Below are positions 46,470-59,225 of a stretch of 64,000 bases of DNA, piece after piece. The DNA comes from Lutjanus erythropterus (taxonomy: Eukaryota > Chordata > Actinopteri > Lutjaniformes > Lutjanidae). Numbering within the stretch: the first letter of the stretch is position 1; each line of letters opens with the position of its first letter. The notes under the pieces were generated by a model. That model was given only the letters and a program-made list of their open reading frames with translations, was not told the DNA's origin and searched no databases. A program made the position numbers and the translations under genes. Location: the NCBI GenBank assembly GCA_020091685.1, contig CM034612.1, positions 25,412,655 to 25,476,654 on the forward strand, given 5' to 3'.

Positions 46470-46961
46470 TAGGCATGGCTGATATGGATTTTTTTCAGCC
46501 AATACCAATAACTGACAGTAACCTGCTTCCAATGGCCAATACTGCTAATATGACTGATAACGTCATGTTATTGAAGGCTATGCTAAAAACAAGTTGATAT
46601 AATCTGTAGTTTCTGTACAGCTGAGGGTAAGAAAGCTTCAGATGTGGTGATTTAATATTCAGCAGATCTGACCGAACCAAATCGAACTGACATCACTATG
46701 ACAACGAAAATAAAGAACAGCTCTGACTCTAAGAGTGTTTGTCAGTTTTTCAAGTAAAGTTCATCTAAGAACTTTGCAGATATACTTTAGCTTTTATAGT
46801 TTATTTTGCCTGAAAATGTTTTGACATAATCTGTCAAATCAGATGTTATTGAAGCTGATATTTGTCTTCTATAATTTTATTATTGGTATAATAAATAATA
46901 ATATAGATTTCCTATTTTTGACCAATATGTTATTGGGCCTGATATTATTCGTGCATCCCTA
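46470..46961. mobile_element. hAT-like MITE (TAGGGATGCACGAATAAT ends), 492 bp
   Basis: Right end GGGCCTGATATTATTCGTGC then ATCCCTA; left end TAGGCATGGCTGATATGG. Interior has GCCAATACCAATAACTGACA-type repeats of the family. Confidence 0.75.
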
Positions 46962-47309
46962 AAAATATGTGTATGCATATATAATAATTCTTTAACAGCT
47001 GTATACTCCTGCCCTTGTATGGATGTGACATGATTACTATCACTGTAGTTTGGCCTTGCTCAGGTAAAAAAAACAAACAAACAAACAAAAAACTGGAACA
47101 TAGAACACTGCCTGGAAGAATGAAGGACCAGTTTCAGGGCTAAAAACTTATGTGGTATCCGATTAGTGCATAGACTCACGTAAACAACAAGACCCGAGGC
47201 AGCATTTTAGGCTGTGTCAGAGGTATTTCTGATACTGGTATCAGTATCGGAACAACTCTAATATAAAATGTTAGTACTTTTTGGTGCATAGCTCTAAGTA
47301 CTGAAAACT

Positions 47310-47590
47310 GTCTCGTACTACTGTATAAATTGTTTGGTCCACGATGAAAAATAACAGTCAGTGCCTAAGATGACGTCCTCAAATGTCTTGTTTTGTCCAC
47401 CACTCAAAGATATTCAGTTTACTGTCAGAGAGGAATAAAAAAAACCCCTGAAAATATTCACATTTAAAAAGCTGTAATGAGGGAATTCTTTTTTTTTCTT
47501 AAAAAAAATTGCTTAAGCCATTTACCAAAGTGGTTGGTGCTTAATTTAATGATCGATTTTTCAATTAACCGTTGCAGCTTTAGCATCAGC
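47310..47590 (+). mobile_element. CTGCAACTA-type hAT MITE, right two thirds
   Basis: GATGACGTCCTCAAATGTCT, CAAAGATATTCAGTTTACTG, ATTCACATTTAAAAAGC, ending ACCGTTGCAGCTTTA. A diverged TIR of another family (GGAACAACTCTAATA) lies just upstream at about 47250. Confidence 0.85.
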
Positions 47591-48468
47591 TCCTATGTTG
47601 TAAAAATACATGGTGATTCAGGTGTGTGGTGATGAGGCTGCTGTAAGCCAGGCTGGGCAAAAATCAATAAATTATGTTATGATGCTACACTGTTTGTTTT
47701 GATTATGATTGAACATAACCTTCAAACTGCACACAGAGAGCTCCGACTAATAAGCAAGAGAACTATTACTTGAAAATGACACACAGCAGTACAGTACAAT
47801 AGACATATCACGCTTGATGATACCGTCCTGCTCAAGGACATGTACATCAATCAGTTTGCATATTGAATTGTTTTATTGACCCCCTGTCACAGGTTAAGGG
47901 AAAATCATTTAAATGAGGGAAAAAGCAGAAAAATGCTCTTTACTCTATCCAGAACATTTCTGATGGACTTTAATACAAGTATACCAATGTTGGAAATTAA
48001 GTCAGACTCATGATTTGTTATGTACATGACTACGTCAACTGTTCAAATGAATTACAGTGTGTTCATTAGTCTGAGTGACAGGTCAGATCTTAGGTTGAGC
48101 TACAGAAAAGCAGTCATAGATTCTTTGTTCAAGGGCTCTTCAGCAGCAGCAGGGTGAATGTTCTCTAACGAGGAGGCTTGAAACCGAGCGTGTGCGACTT
48201 TGCCACTTTTATTCAAGCGGGCCGACAGGTGAATGAGAAGTGACAGTGTTGTGGAACAGTCCTGAGTGAGGCAAACAGCAGCAGACTGCTGGCGTGAGAG
48301 AAAGTGTGGACAGACAGTCACTGATGCTTCATGGTGATAATCTGTTCAGAGACTGTTCACAGATCACAGAGCGCAGAGGCAGTGAACGCAGCAGCAATGA
48401 GAAAGCAGGAAAGGTTAAAAAACAACAACACAGGACTGCTGCTGACACAGGCTGTGGCCTACAGCTGG

Positions 48469-48470
<2 letters not shown>

Positions 48471-48509
<39 letters not shown>
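48471..48509. repeat. (AC)n microsatellite
   Basis: About 19 uninterrupted AC units. Confidence 0.98.
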
Positions 48510-48511
<2 letters not shown>

Positions 48512-48671
48512 TTAATGAGCTCTTACTCAGACAAAGTTGTTATTTTCTTTTACAAAAGGGACACTGTGTGGTGGAACATTTGTGGTGACCAGGTTCACAG
48601 CATGTGTAACATTTGTTACTCTGCAGTTTTAAAAATACTTTTTCTAACTCAGGACTCTCAGAGGACCATAC

Positions 48672-49655
48672 TAGAGCTGCAGTGATTAGGCATTTAATGA
48701 GTCGATTAATTGTTTCAGTCAGTTTTTAAAGGGATAGTTCACCAAAAAATGAAAATTCTGTCAGTATCTACTCAGCCTCATGCTGATTGAAGGTCAGGTT
48801 TAGTTTTTTAGTCCAAATTGCAGGATGCACAATATTTGTATAAGGGAAAATGTGTGACAAAATATTTTAAGTCAAATATTGTGGTGCTGCAGGGTTGTTC
48901 TGGCCAACACATCGTTCTCTAGTGTTCAGGAAACATCTTTATTTAGTACAGATCCCTGAACAAAATAACACACCAATGTGTTTTTCAATGAAAATAAGAT
49001 TTATGTAATAAGAATTATGTAAGAATGTAAAAATGATCCTTTCCTCTAATATCGCAAAGCATGTTGTAGTATAGGTAAAAATAATTGCATTGAGATATTT
49101 CCTCAAAATCATATTAATTAACAGAATGTTTTTGGCTTGAATCTTCACTGTAGATCCTTAGATCCTTGCACACTGTCTGATCTGGGTCTGTGTGGTGTGA
49201 GGGTGTGTGTGTGCAAGTGAACGGCATGTTGGGGCTTTAGGAGACTTGAATTACACCAGATGTTAACGTTTGAAAACTGGTCACCGTTCATTTTCATTGT
49301 CTGGGAGATTCTGCAACACAGTATTCCTGTGAAACTCCAGCAGTGTTTTGTGGACTACAAAACTAAAACCTAACTAAAACTAAACTATCCCTTTAAGCAG
49401 TAATGCCAAATATTCCCTGGTTGCAGCTTCACAGATTTGCAGGGCTGTCATTTCTGACAGTAAATGAAGAATCTTTGGGTTTTGGACTGTTGGTTGGACA
49501 AAAGAACCAATTTGAAGACATCACTTTGGTCTCTGAGAAATTGTCACGAGCATTTTTTTTTTTTTACATTTTATCAACTAAATTTAAATTAATAGATTAT
49601 TTGTGAAAATAATACGCAGATTAATCAAAATGATTAGTTGCTGTCCTGGCCCTAA
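48672..49655 (-). mobile_element. CTGCAACTA-type hAT MITE split by a TTAA-target MITE
   Basis: Outer element: TAGAGCTGCAGTGATTAGG then TGAGTCGATTAATTGTTTCA on the left. It resumes after 49396 with TGCCAAATATTCCCTGGTTG and runs to GATTAGTTGCTGTCCT on the right. Together the two parts give the family order seen at 63106-63434. Confidence 0.85.
48730..49392. mobile_element. TTAA-target MITE, 663 bp, inserted in a hAT MITE
   Basis: TTAA at 48726-48729 and 49393-49396. Ends AGGGATAGTTCACC and AAACTATCCCT. The right half (GAAAACTGGTCACCGTTCAT, CCAGCAGTGTTTTGTGGACT) is related to 30690-30800. Confidence 0.9.
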
Positions 49656-50159
49656 CAAGGACATTCTGGGTCACATGACCAACAGAGGTGACCCTGCTAG
49701 AATCAGTGCTGTTGTCAGTGATACATATTTTTACAGAACTTGGGAAACTTAAACACTTGTTTTGTTTTTGTTTCTCCTTTGTTGAACATTGTTGCAAAGA
49801 TCACTGGAATGCAGGAGAGGGTTTGATTGCAAACTGAATACAAATTTAGTGTTTGCCAAATTCAGAATTATAATAAAAATCAGCTGGTAGTACTGTATAC
49901 TGTGGTGATTTGAATAATCCAAAAATAAGTATCTTTTGTGATGAAAAACCCACAGAGAATTATGCAGCTCCATGTCTTCTTGTAGACATGCAAAGTTTTT
50001 TTTTGCCTCTGTTAACTTGTTATTTTGGTTTTCCAGACACAAACTCTGTTCTCATGCTCTAACAGCAGCAGACAGTTGTTCAAAAGACAGTGAATATTGA
50101 CTTCACATGTCAGGTAGCCAGAAGCATGACACTAAAACCATCCTAGTGTTGAATGTGTC

Positions 50160-50505
50160 AATAAGCTGTTTGTTAAGTTAGCAATGTTAAGTTATAGTTA
50201 GGGCCAGAACCCCCCTGTAAAATGACTGTGTGTTGTTTTTATACTTTGTTTTTTTGAATAGATTTAACAAGCAAGATATAACGTGTTGAATTGTGGGCTT
50301 TAGAGGAGCAAACTAATTTTGTTGCCTTTGGCAAGCTCTAACCTTAAGCTAAGCTCATGGCAAAGTTAAAAACATACAGTATGTATCCAAATGGGAACAA
50401 TACAGCTAAATTTGACTAAATGTTAAATGAAAATTGTGATATGTATAAGATGTCACATATATCAGACATACAAATATTTTCCAAAATGTGTAACTGTTCC
50501 TTTAA
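50160..50505. mobile_element. Percomorph MITE fragment
   Basis: GATATAACGTGTTGAATTGT, GGGCTTTAGAGG, TTTTGTTGCCTTTGGCAAG and CCTTAAGCTAAGCTC match the family seen at 6885-7097. Confidence 0.65.
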
Positions 50506-51254
50506 TGGCAAGACAACAGCATCCAGAACTAGCTGCTCCTCCTCTCAGGTTCTGGATCTATTTTTCCAGCAGACCTCATTTAGAGTAGAGCAAGAGGAGT
50601 GTTGGGGGATGTGATTGGCCAGCGTGGTGACAGACATAATGTGTCCCTAGGCGGAGCTCCATCAGCTCACCCCACACTTAAGATAACTGAAACCGAGTCC
50701 TTGACTGAGAGTGTGTGTACCCTGGTGTGTGTGTGGTCAGGCAGCAGGATGGTTTCACTGCTTGATGATGCTCAGTCTAATTAGCCAACAGCGTTACAAC
50801 CTCTCAAGCAGCTGCTCGCCAGTCCTCCCTCTAGTATTACAGTTGTTGAAGAAAATATTTGCGCCTTAATGCTCCTCCTGAGGACGGACGGCGTGGCTTC
50901 CAGCTCTGCAGGAGCATCTGCTCTCACAAACACACACACACAGCTTAATGATGAGTGTGTGCTGCAGACAGCAAAGCCTCAGTAATGGCCGGAGACAGTG
51001 GAGGAGACGGAGATCTTTCAGGAGTGACAGGTGTTGCCTTATTGCTCACTCTGGAGGGGATGTTCAGCAGAGGTGGGAAGTAACTAAACACACATACTTG
51101 GTTACTATACTTAGACTTTTCAGTAACTATTTAATTTGAGTATTTATTTTTACATAATTGGAGCTGATTTTCCAACGTCGAGACTGAGTTCAATCTAAAT
51201 AAATGGAACAATAAAGCACAGAAAAGACGATTCCATGGTGCATCCATCAGTGAA

Positions 51255-51960
51255 AGTCACACACGACAGATGTAACAAAACAAAATCTGCTTAAAAGATG
51301 TAAGAAGACATAATAACATGTAACGAGACGAAAACAACAAAAAGGACGCAACAAGATGAAAACTTCTGAAAAGTGTAACAAGACGTGGTAAGATGTAATG
51401 AAACAAAAACAATGTTCCAAGGCGAAAACAACAAAAAGGCATAGCAAGACAAAAATTACTTAAAAGAAGCAATAAGATGTACAGAGAGGAAAATTATTAA
51501 AAAGACATAATAAAATGAAAAGTATTTAAAAGGTGTAAAAAGACAAAAATTACTTAAAAGACACAAGATGAAATCAATGTGAAAGATGTAACGAGATGAA
51601 AATGATGTAAAAGATGTAGTAAGATTAAAATGACACAAGAATACGTAATAAAATGAAAAAGGTAACAATACATGACAAGATGAAAATAACATAAAAGATG
51701 TAACAAGACGAAAACAACTAAACAATATGTAACAAGATGAAAATAACATAAGAATATGAAATAAAATGAAAACAGTTTAACAATACCTAATATGACAAAA
51801 ACAACGTCAAAGATGTAACAAGATGAAAATGACACAAAAAACGTAACCAGACAAAAATTATGTAAAAGACTAAACAAAATGAAAATGACATAAAATATGT
51901 AACATGACGGAAAAAACGTAAAAGAAGTAACAATACAAAAAATGATGTAAAAGATGAAAC
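51255..51960. repeat. Degenerate minisatellite, about 35-40 bp unit
   Basis: About 700 bp of AAAAGATGTAACAAGATGAA followed by AATGACAT-type copies with irregular spacing. Long reading frames on the minus strand rich in Phe, Ser and Leu come from the repeat. Confidence 0.85.
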
Positions 51961-51962
51961 CA

Positions 51963-52062
51963 AGGGGCTCCTGGGTGGCTTGGTTGGTAGAGTGCGTGCA
52001 CCATGTGCAGGAGCTGTGAGTCCTCTGCTGCAGCCGTGGGTTTGAATCCTGCCTAAGTCGGT
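51963..52062 (+). mobile_element. tRNA-derived SINE head
   Basis: A-box-like TGGCTTGGTTGGTAGAGTG (51976-51994) and B box GGTTTGAATCC (52039-52049), same family as 38296-38466. The body and tail are missing. Not a tRNA gene: no cloverleaf-length acceptor pairing. Confidence 0.8.
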
Positions 52063-53289
52063 ACTTTTACTCTTACCCCACTTGAGTAAAGAATGTGTGT
52101 ACTTTTGTCACCTCTGATCTTCAGGGCTTTGGGCCGCAGCTTTGAGACCCGTTTGGCCATCGGCTCCTCCACACCGCCTTCATTACCTCATCATGTGAAG
52201 GATGCCACTTCACATGTGTAGCTACACTCTTTTTTTCCTCATGCGTGAGATCGCCTGTAGCTCAACCCTTCACCCTCAGCTGCTGCAGCTGCTGTGTGCA
52301 TGTGGAGAAAGGTGTAGCTAAGAAAAGGCACACACGCGTCGCTCTGTGTGTGGAGAAATAACCATTACAGGGTAAGTCAGGTCACAGTGACTGTCAGGCT
52401 CATTTTCTCTGCTCTTTCTCTCCCTGCAGCACTTGTTCAACTCCAAATGCTATCAGGACTTTGCATAATTAAAGGTATTAACAGATAACATTTGGTGAAT
52501 GGAAAATAGTTCCTGACGTGAAAATTATTGATAAGGCCATAATTAGAGATAGCCGACATGGCTGCGTTCATGTGGGATGTTTTGCATCTGGCGCATTCAG
52601 GGCCAAGTTGTGTGTTGTGAGTGTGTCTACAAATGTTTTTGAGTCCCAGATTTCAGCTAAAATGACCTCACAGGCATTTTCCATGCTGCATCTGTTTCAG
52701 CATGATGTATGATCATTTGCCCGACAGAAGTGAAGATTTTTGGCTCCGTATCACAGATTGGAGTCAGATCAGTGGACCTACAGCTGACAGAGGCTCAGTG
52801 CACAACTTCATCAATTCAGGCTGTTATGTACTTCAAAACACATGTGGACAGCAGAGCAGACAGTGCATGTGCACACAGGCAAATGATGTGATGTCCAGAG
52901 CCATTCATGAAGTAAAAAACAAGGACAATGTTTATAGAAAGTCCATTTATTAAACCACTCATTCTTCAGAAGTGGGACAGAATCATATTTTGAGGAGGTT
53001 TGACTTTAACTCCTCAATAATGCTGGAAAATATATTCTAAAAGATCAAACTCTTGCTTTTATTGATGTCAGCTTTGTTTTACACAGTTGACATTATGTCA
53101 CATTTTTTCATTTCACAGCATAGTTGTAGTGAGCAGCCATTTTATTTTTTAAAGTTGCTCAGAGTTTTCTTAATACTAATCAAAATACATATTTTCAAAC
53201 CATCATTCTCATTTAGCTTTGATTCAGAAGGGCTACAGAGCTGTGGTTACTATGTTACTATGTTACTATGTTGATATTATTTAACAAAT

Positions 53290-53520
53290 TTACATAAAGG
53301 AGGGTCATCATGCGTTGGCCGTGGTCGGTGAGATGTCACCGCAGTCCACTTGGAGGCAGGTCAGGTTTGTTTTGGCCCCACGCCAGAGTAAGCCCATCTT
53401 AGGCACGGCTCGACGCTGCTCAGTGCGATAAAAGTGGTAATGGAAATGCAAATCAGTGCAATACAGTTTCACTCAGCACAATCAAAAGTGACGGTGGAAA
53501 AGCCCTAGAAGTGAGATAGG
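53290..53520. mobile_element. Probable DNA-transposon fragment
   Basis: GGTCGGTGAGATGTCACCGC, TCCACTTGGAGGCAGGTCAG and CCCATCTTAGGCACGGCTCG resemble a common teleost hAT-type repeat. A short (TTACTATG) triplication lies just left at 53246-53271. Confidence 0.5.
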
Positions 53521-53891
53521 GGACCTTAGGGTATAGATTAACCTTTTTATGCCTGGTGAAATCGAGTTCACAGAAATATGGGACACAACTTTAAAGCAAC
53601 ATATTCATAAAAAATATATTTTGAAACAAAGATCTTTATAATAGCATATTTTTACACCATCAGTAGGTATTGTATTTTTTTGTATGAAGTTGTGAATTCT
53701 TGTCTGGGACAAGAAGTTCAAAACATTAAAGCAATCCAATTCATAAATTACATATATTTCATATATAAAAACCCTTAAAGAATGAATTTCTACTAAAAAA
53801 ATTTTGAACTAGAGTGTTGGTATTAATCATTTTTAAAGTATTTTTGTTAGCAGGTGATATAAAAATGTATTGAGATAGTTACACAGTTTAA

Positions 53892-54367
53892 AGGTTCAGT
53901 GTGTAAGCATCAGTGTCCTGTCAGAGTTATACTCCAAACAGGAGGTATGGAGGCAGTATGTCACTAAAGTAAACACTAATTGCTGCTTACTGTGGCAGCT
54001 GTTAGCTAGTTCAGTTAGCCCTGCAGCTAGCCGTCCTAGTAGCTGACCTGAGTCTGCATGGATTGTGATATTTTCTTTCTTGACATTTTGTGTTTAATTG
54101 GATAATTTTGTAGACTTTAAAGTAAATAGAGGTTGTGGAATGTCTCCCAGCTGAAACTACAGCCTGAGCTATAGCATCACCTTTTGACGTTACAAAGTGC
54201 TATTAGAGACAGGATAAGGGGGGGCTAGCTTATAAGCACGTTTACTTCTGTAGATATATCTTCATCACATGAAAATAAAGGTCTTGAAATAACATCAAAA
54301 TTGTTATTTCTTCACATTCTATTTATTTTTTTTATTGTTTTAAGTAAAAATCTTATTTATTGCACCT
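53892..54367. mobile_element. TTAA-target MITE (AGGTTCAGTGTGTAA ends), 476 bp
   Basis: TTAA at 53888-53891 and 54368-54371. Left AGGTTCAGTGTGTAAGCATC, right CTTATTTATTGCACCT. The short ends match well; the interior is unlike the 15051 copy. Confidence 0.8.
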
Positions 54368-55939
54368 TTAAGAATTATTAGACTTTATAGTCAGAAAATG
54401 TCATTGTGGATAACTGTGCCGACCTCATGGTGAAATGCAAAAAACTCCAAAACTTGTCAGTCAAATAAAACCTAAAATCTCTGCCACAGGCATTTTTGTA
54501 AGAGTGTTCCCAGTGATGTATTTAAATTTTACATAAAATATGACATCCAGTTGATTGTTATGCTTTGGGGCATTCTGTCCCAAAACTGGCAGTCAGGTAT
54601 TTGTCATCTGGGATAACAAGCAATCTGGAACAATTTTATGGGACATTTTATTTTGACACATTATCAGACAGGGTGTTAGACAATCAGGAAGACCCTGAAG
54701 GATCCCCAAGCAATGGTAAAAGCATGCTAATGATAATGCAGTGCTAAAACTTCTGTCACACCAGATAACAATTTGAAAGTTTAGATTTTGAAAGTAAAAG
54801 ACAGGTCTTGGGTATTCCTTTACGAAGGTCTTAAGTAGTAACATTTAGATCAAAATCAGACTTTATTCACATATTCTATTGCAAGTATCAGAGCTTTCCC
54901 GCAAATTTGATCATCTTTTCATCAATTTCAGCAGCCCCCTGCACAAACATTATACATGTATGTCTCAATGAACCGACTCTTGTTTTGTATTATTATTCTC
55001 TATTATTTATTTATTTATTTTTTTCAATTTTTTCACAGGTACTGAAAATAACACATTTGTCATTGTTATTATTATGTTTTTTTAATCAATGTTCTGTGGG
55101 CTTTTAGAATTTGATCTTGTTTGTGAAATACCCCCCGGGTGCAATTCTTCAATGACAAATAAAGCAGATTTCTATAATTCTTGTAATTCTGAGCCTTATT
55201 AGAAAGGTTAGTTAGAACACTCAGAACAGAGAGTGGTTTTGTTCTCCCTTGAACAAGCTGACTTTGATTTTTAATGAACTATCTGAAAAAATTTGCAACT
55301 TTCCTTTGCAATTTTCATTTGGGCCTGCAGTTGTATTGCAGAAAATGCCTTAAAGCATACAATACACAACATATACGGCTGAATTTACAGTTGGAGCAAG
55401 GTTCTGTTGAATGTGTTTAACCAAGGTGTGGATCCCCCCTCAGTCAGAATCGAGGAAACTGCTCCTGTAGATTCTGCTGCGATGCTCTTGTGTAAAGACA
55501 GAATGCAAAAAAAAAGGCACCTGCATACAAAGTCAAGACAACAGAAAGATGCAATTAGATGCAGATTTGCTTGGGATGTTACCAACTGATGCAAAGATGC
55601 TTCAGTGAGAGCTCAGCATGTGAACACTTCTGTCTAAACACACCTCTACAATTGTTTCATTGTGATACTTCAAGCACTTTAATTGGCTCCGTAAGCTTTC
55701 CATCACAGTCACTGCTGCAGGTCAAACGGCTGACAAAGGCAGAGCATGGTCCTACAATTTTTCAAGAGTGCTAACGATGGTTGACTTCAGTATGAGAGCA
55801 ACACTTTTTGTCGAGAGCTTTTCCAAGTAGTTTGACGCTTCAAAGCCAAGGGGAGGATACGCTGGGGGTTCCATCCTGGTGGACAATGTGAATGTAATGA
55901 GCTAACAGGTTAGCTGTAACAAAACAAAACAAAAAACAA

Positions 55940-56163
55940 AATAGTCCCTGTCTCTAGATGTAACATGAACGTAGTGTTTTTCATGCCTACAACATGTAAT
56001 GTTCAACAGTCATCAGTATTATTAGATCTTAGTGCAAGCATGTGTGGTGCATCACTGATGATTTTTTTCTTAAAATAATGATTCAAAGCGATAAAATAGT
56101 TGGTGATTATTTTAAGAATTGATCAATCCTTGATTAATTGATTAATTGCTGCAGCTCTAGCTC
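55940..56163. mobile_element. hAT-like fragment with CTGCAGCTCTA right end
   Basis: GTCTCTAGATGTAACATGAA and TTAGTGCAAGCATG match 36915-36995. The right end GATTAATTGCTGCAGCTCTA is the CTGCAACTA-family terminus. Confidence 0.7.
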
Positions 56164-57439
56164 AGTGAAAATACCTCCTCTGCTTGGGTTTCATGTTTAG
56201 ATGACTGCTCATCAGAGCTGGAGATGATAAATATCTACGTCTCCTGCAGAGTCATTTGACCTGGGAGTGAATGCTGATTCTACCCTTTCCTGTTGAAGAC
56301 AAAAGCCAGATGGGAGCGGGTTTTAGTGTTTTTTTTTTTTTTTGTACAGTGTAAAAGGGGCTTTACGGCATGAAAATCTCTGTGTTTAATGTGCGCAAAA
56401 ATGTGAAGATACCAGAAATGTTGATGGATTGGTGATGCAGAATCAGTTGAACGAGAACGCGGGCAAAACAGCAGAGCTCTGTAGCTGGATGAACTGTTGA
56501 AAAGCACCCAGATCCAGGCTGTCTGAACGTTTCAGCTTGTTCCGTTTTAAAATTCATTGAAGTTAGCAGGCTGATAACAAATCAGACGCTGATTGACTTT
56601 GTTCTCTTGCTCAGCATGGACAGCTCTGGCTGACTTCTACTCTGCATGAAACGAATCACGAGCTGCTCCCACAATCATCAGAGGAGGGACTTTTTGTGCA
56701 TGCAGAGGAACAGATGGGAACACTCCACCAACACCTGTGGCCTGGGGGTCACTTCTCTGTGCATTTGTCTACAAGAGCACACCCCCACACACAGGCGCAC
56801 ACACACACAATCCTGCGGTGAATCTATGGGGACTGTGCAGTCAGTCCAGCATTGTCTTTTCTGTGCCAGTGAACACTGCAGGGCTTTTTTTTTCCCTGAT
56901 CAAGGTGAAGGACGCGCAGAAGAAGGAGTAAATACACACAAACAAGGCAGCCTGAAGGCACTTTTTATAGCCGGGGCCTGATGCGCACCGCGAACTGAGC
57001 AGTGATTATGGTGAGAAAACAAGGGAGAGAGAAAGACACGGGCAGAGAGAGATAGCGAGAGGCCATGCGATTAAAATAGAAACACGAGGACAGATGACAC
57101 AAGACAGCGATGGAAGAAGTGGTGACGGATGCTCTTCTGGAAAATGAGGAGGAGGAGGACACAGTCACAGCAGATAATAGGAGGAGACAAGAGCAGGAGA
57201 TGAAGAGTGAAAAATAAGAAATAACAAAGAAGGAGGGTGAGAAAGTGATAGATGACGCTGCTGGAGTCCGACAGAAGCTGACTCAGGCGCTGTGAGGGCT
57301 TCATCTGCCAGTCGCTGTTTATCTGCTTCAGAATTTAAAAGTTATTACCTGAAGTTCAAGGATCCAGGGCAGCAATTTAATTATCTGCCACCCTTTATTT
57401 CAAGAAGAGGTTCAAAGCTTATCTAAAGCATTTTCACCC

Positions 57440-58020
57440 TGTTTTCATCTGTCTGCCCCTCATGCCTGCAGTGTTTTATTCAGCCTGTTTTACATTGCAG
57501 GGATTTGGTAAGGCAAATTACCATAGCTGCTAACTGCTGATGCAATGCTCTCCAGAATAATTAACAGCCTATTTTTAGTATTCTTGCAACCTTCCTTTGG
57601 GTCACGGCCCAGTCTCCGGCATAGCAGAATATCAGAGTAAAGGACACAAGTCATCATGCTGCTGCTGTATGGTCACTAACCCGCAGAGAGACAGGGCTCA
57701 ATTATCTCTCCTTCACCTCTCCAGCCTGACAGCCACAGAGGACACTGCGTCTGTCTCGCTGGAAACGATTGCATCGGGTCGTGCAAGCTCCCTTTCAAAA
57801 TGTTGCTCACGCCACATCATTTTACTTTTGCTCTGCTAGCGGTGGGGCCTTAGAGCGGCGTTGTTGGTTCATCAAACAGCAGAGATGCATCTCAACAGCT
57901 ACGGGTGAGAACACCTTGAACTCTGCTGTGGATGTTCTTCAGAGAATGATCCCCAATAATTCTGGCGACTCCCTGACCTCAACAATAAAGCCTGCCTGAT
58001 TGCCAGAGGCAAATAAGATT
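57440..58020. promoter_or_regulatory. Candidate conserved non-coding element in tmtc1 intron 1
   Basis: About 580 bp, free of TE landmarks, balanced composition, with elements such as CCAGAATAATTAACAGCC and GAGAATGATCCCCAATAATT. Conservation is not testable here. Confidence 0.3.
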
Positions 58021-58892
58021 CCAAGTAGGGCAAGTAAATCTGGCACCTCATTTGCCCGACCAAGGCAAGTGGTAAACTATTTGTTGTAATCTCTTAACTG
58101 TTAAAGTAATTTTCATGCAGAATGGAAGAAAATGCTGTTTATGAAGATTACCCACTATTCATAGTTCACCTTGGACTTTTAAAAACTGGGATGGACATTT
58201 TTCTCTCTATTTTCTGTTATTTATAGACATTGCAGCCCCAGGGTAAATATGACAAATAACATTAGTCTGTGTTGTATTTTAATAACCGCTAATAAAACAA
58301 TTTGTACAGGGACAAGTAGGTTTCTTATTCCAAGTAAAAAAAACCATTAACATTGAACCCTGTCCTGTTGTGCTGCTGTCTGAAGCCCCTTTTTGCTTTT
58401 GTCTTCAGAGGGAAAAGGTACAATCGACATTCGTTCCAGAGTCAAATGGCTCAGTAGTAGTCAAGGGTCTTTTGTTATTATGAAACACAGGCAGACACAC
58501 AATTTTTTGCCCAATTTTTTGGCAAATGTTATGAAGACTTGTCACCTTCATTAGTAACTTCTTGCGCTCGGAATAATTAGTCAGTTCCTATCAATTGAAA
58601 CAACCCTGTACCAAGTAGTATCAAAATTTCTATAGTCAGACAACACCTGCATTCAATCCTTTTGGTACCCAGATTGAGAAGAAAATTACTATTTGTATGG
58701 TTTTGCTTGCAGCCGATGGTAAAAACCAAAAAAAAACAAAAAGATGTATCAAAAGAGGTACTCCACTGGTATTGGTATCACTTTACTGTGCTGGTATTGG
58801 TGCTGGTATCATAATTTTTTAAACAATACCCCTCTCCAATAAATTCTGAGATTCTTTATCATCTCAGCAACAAATTCCATCTGTCTCATTTA

Positions 58893-59225
58893 GGGTTGTT
58901 CCAATACGGATATCATTATTTATTAACCCTGAAACAGGACCCTGCTATTTCCCAGCAACATCTTGTGTGCTTTGACATCCATTCTATGTTTGTATTAATA
59001 TTTTTTAAAGAGTTTAATCTGAGCTAGACAGCACAACAATGAAAGCAATCATATCACATCGATTCAAGATTAGTAGTATACAGCTTTAAAAAAAATAATA
59101 CATATGGTAGCTGATCGGTACTTTTTATTGGCTAATGTGCCACTTTCATTTTATTGGAATCAGTACAGAGAAGGCAAAAATGGTATCTGCACAAAAGTGG
59201 TACTCAAATATCCTTTCATATTAGT
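58893..59225. mobile_element. TE remnant of the TAGGGTTGTTCCAATAC type
   Basis: Left end TTTAGGGTTGTTCCAATACG; inner TGGTAGCTGATCGGTACT and AATGGTATCTGCAC. The matching end in reverse occurs at about 47235-47262. The interval 58600-58830 holds more TGGTATTGGTAT-type sequence. Confidence 0.55.

Larger units (their letters stand above)
51068..52116. mobile_element. hAT-like MITE (CAGAGGTGGGAAGTAAC ends) carrying a minisatellite and a SINE piece
   Basis: Left CAGAGGTGGGAAGTAACTAA, right ACTTTTGTCACCTCTG. The flanks ATGTTCAG (51060-51067) and ATCTTCAG (52117-52124) match at 7 of 8. The centre is not of this family. Confidence 0.85.

Noticed and set aside
51247-51877. Minus-strand frames rich in Phe, Leu and Ser that look membrane-like
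   Set aside because: Translation of the degenerate minisatellite; no family resemblance.
51963-52062. Functional tRNA gene
   Set aside because: A and B boxes are present, but the sequence is a SINE head shared with 38296-38466 and lacks tRNA-length folding. Same for 38380-38455 and 63745-63815.
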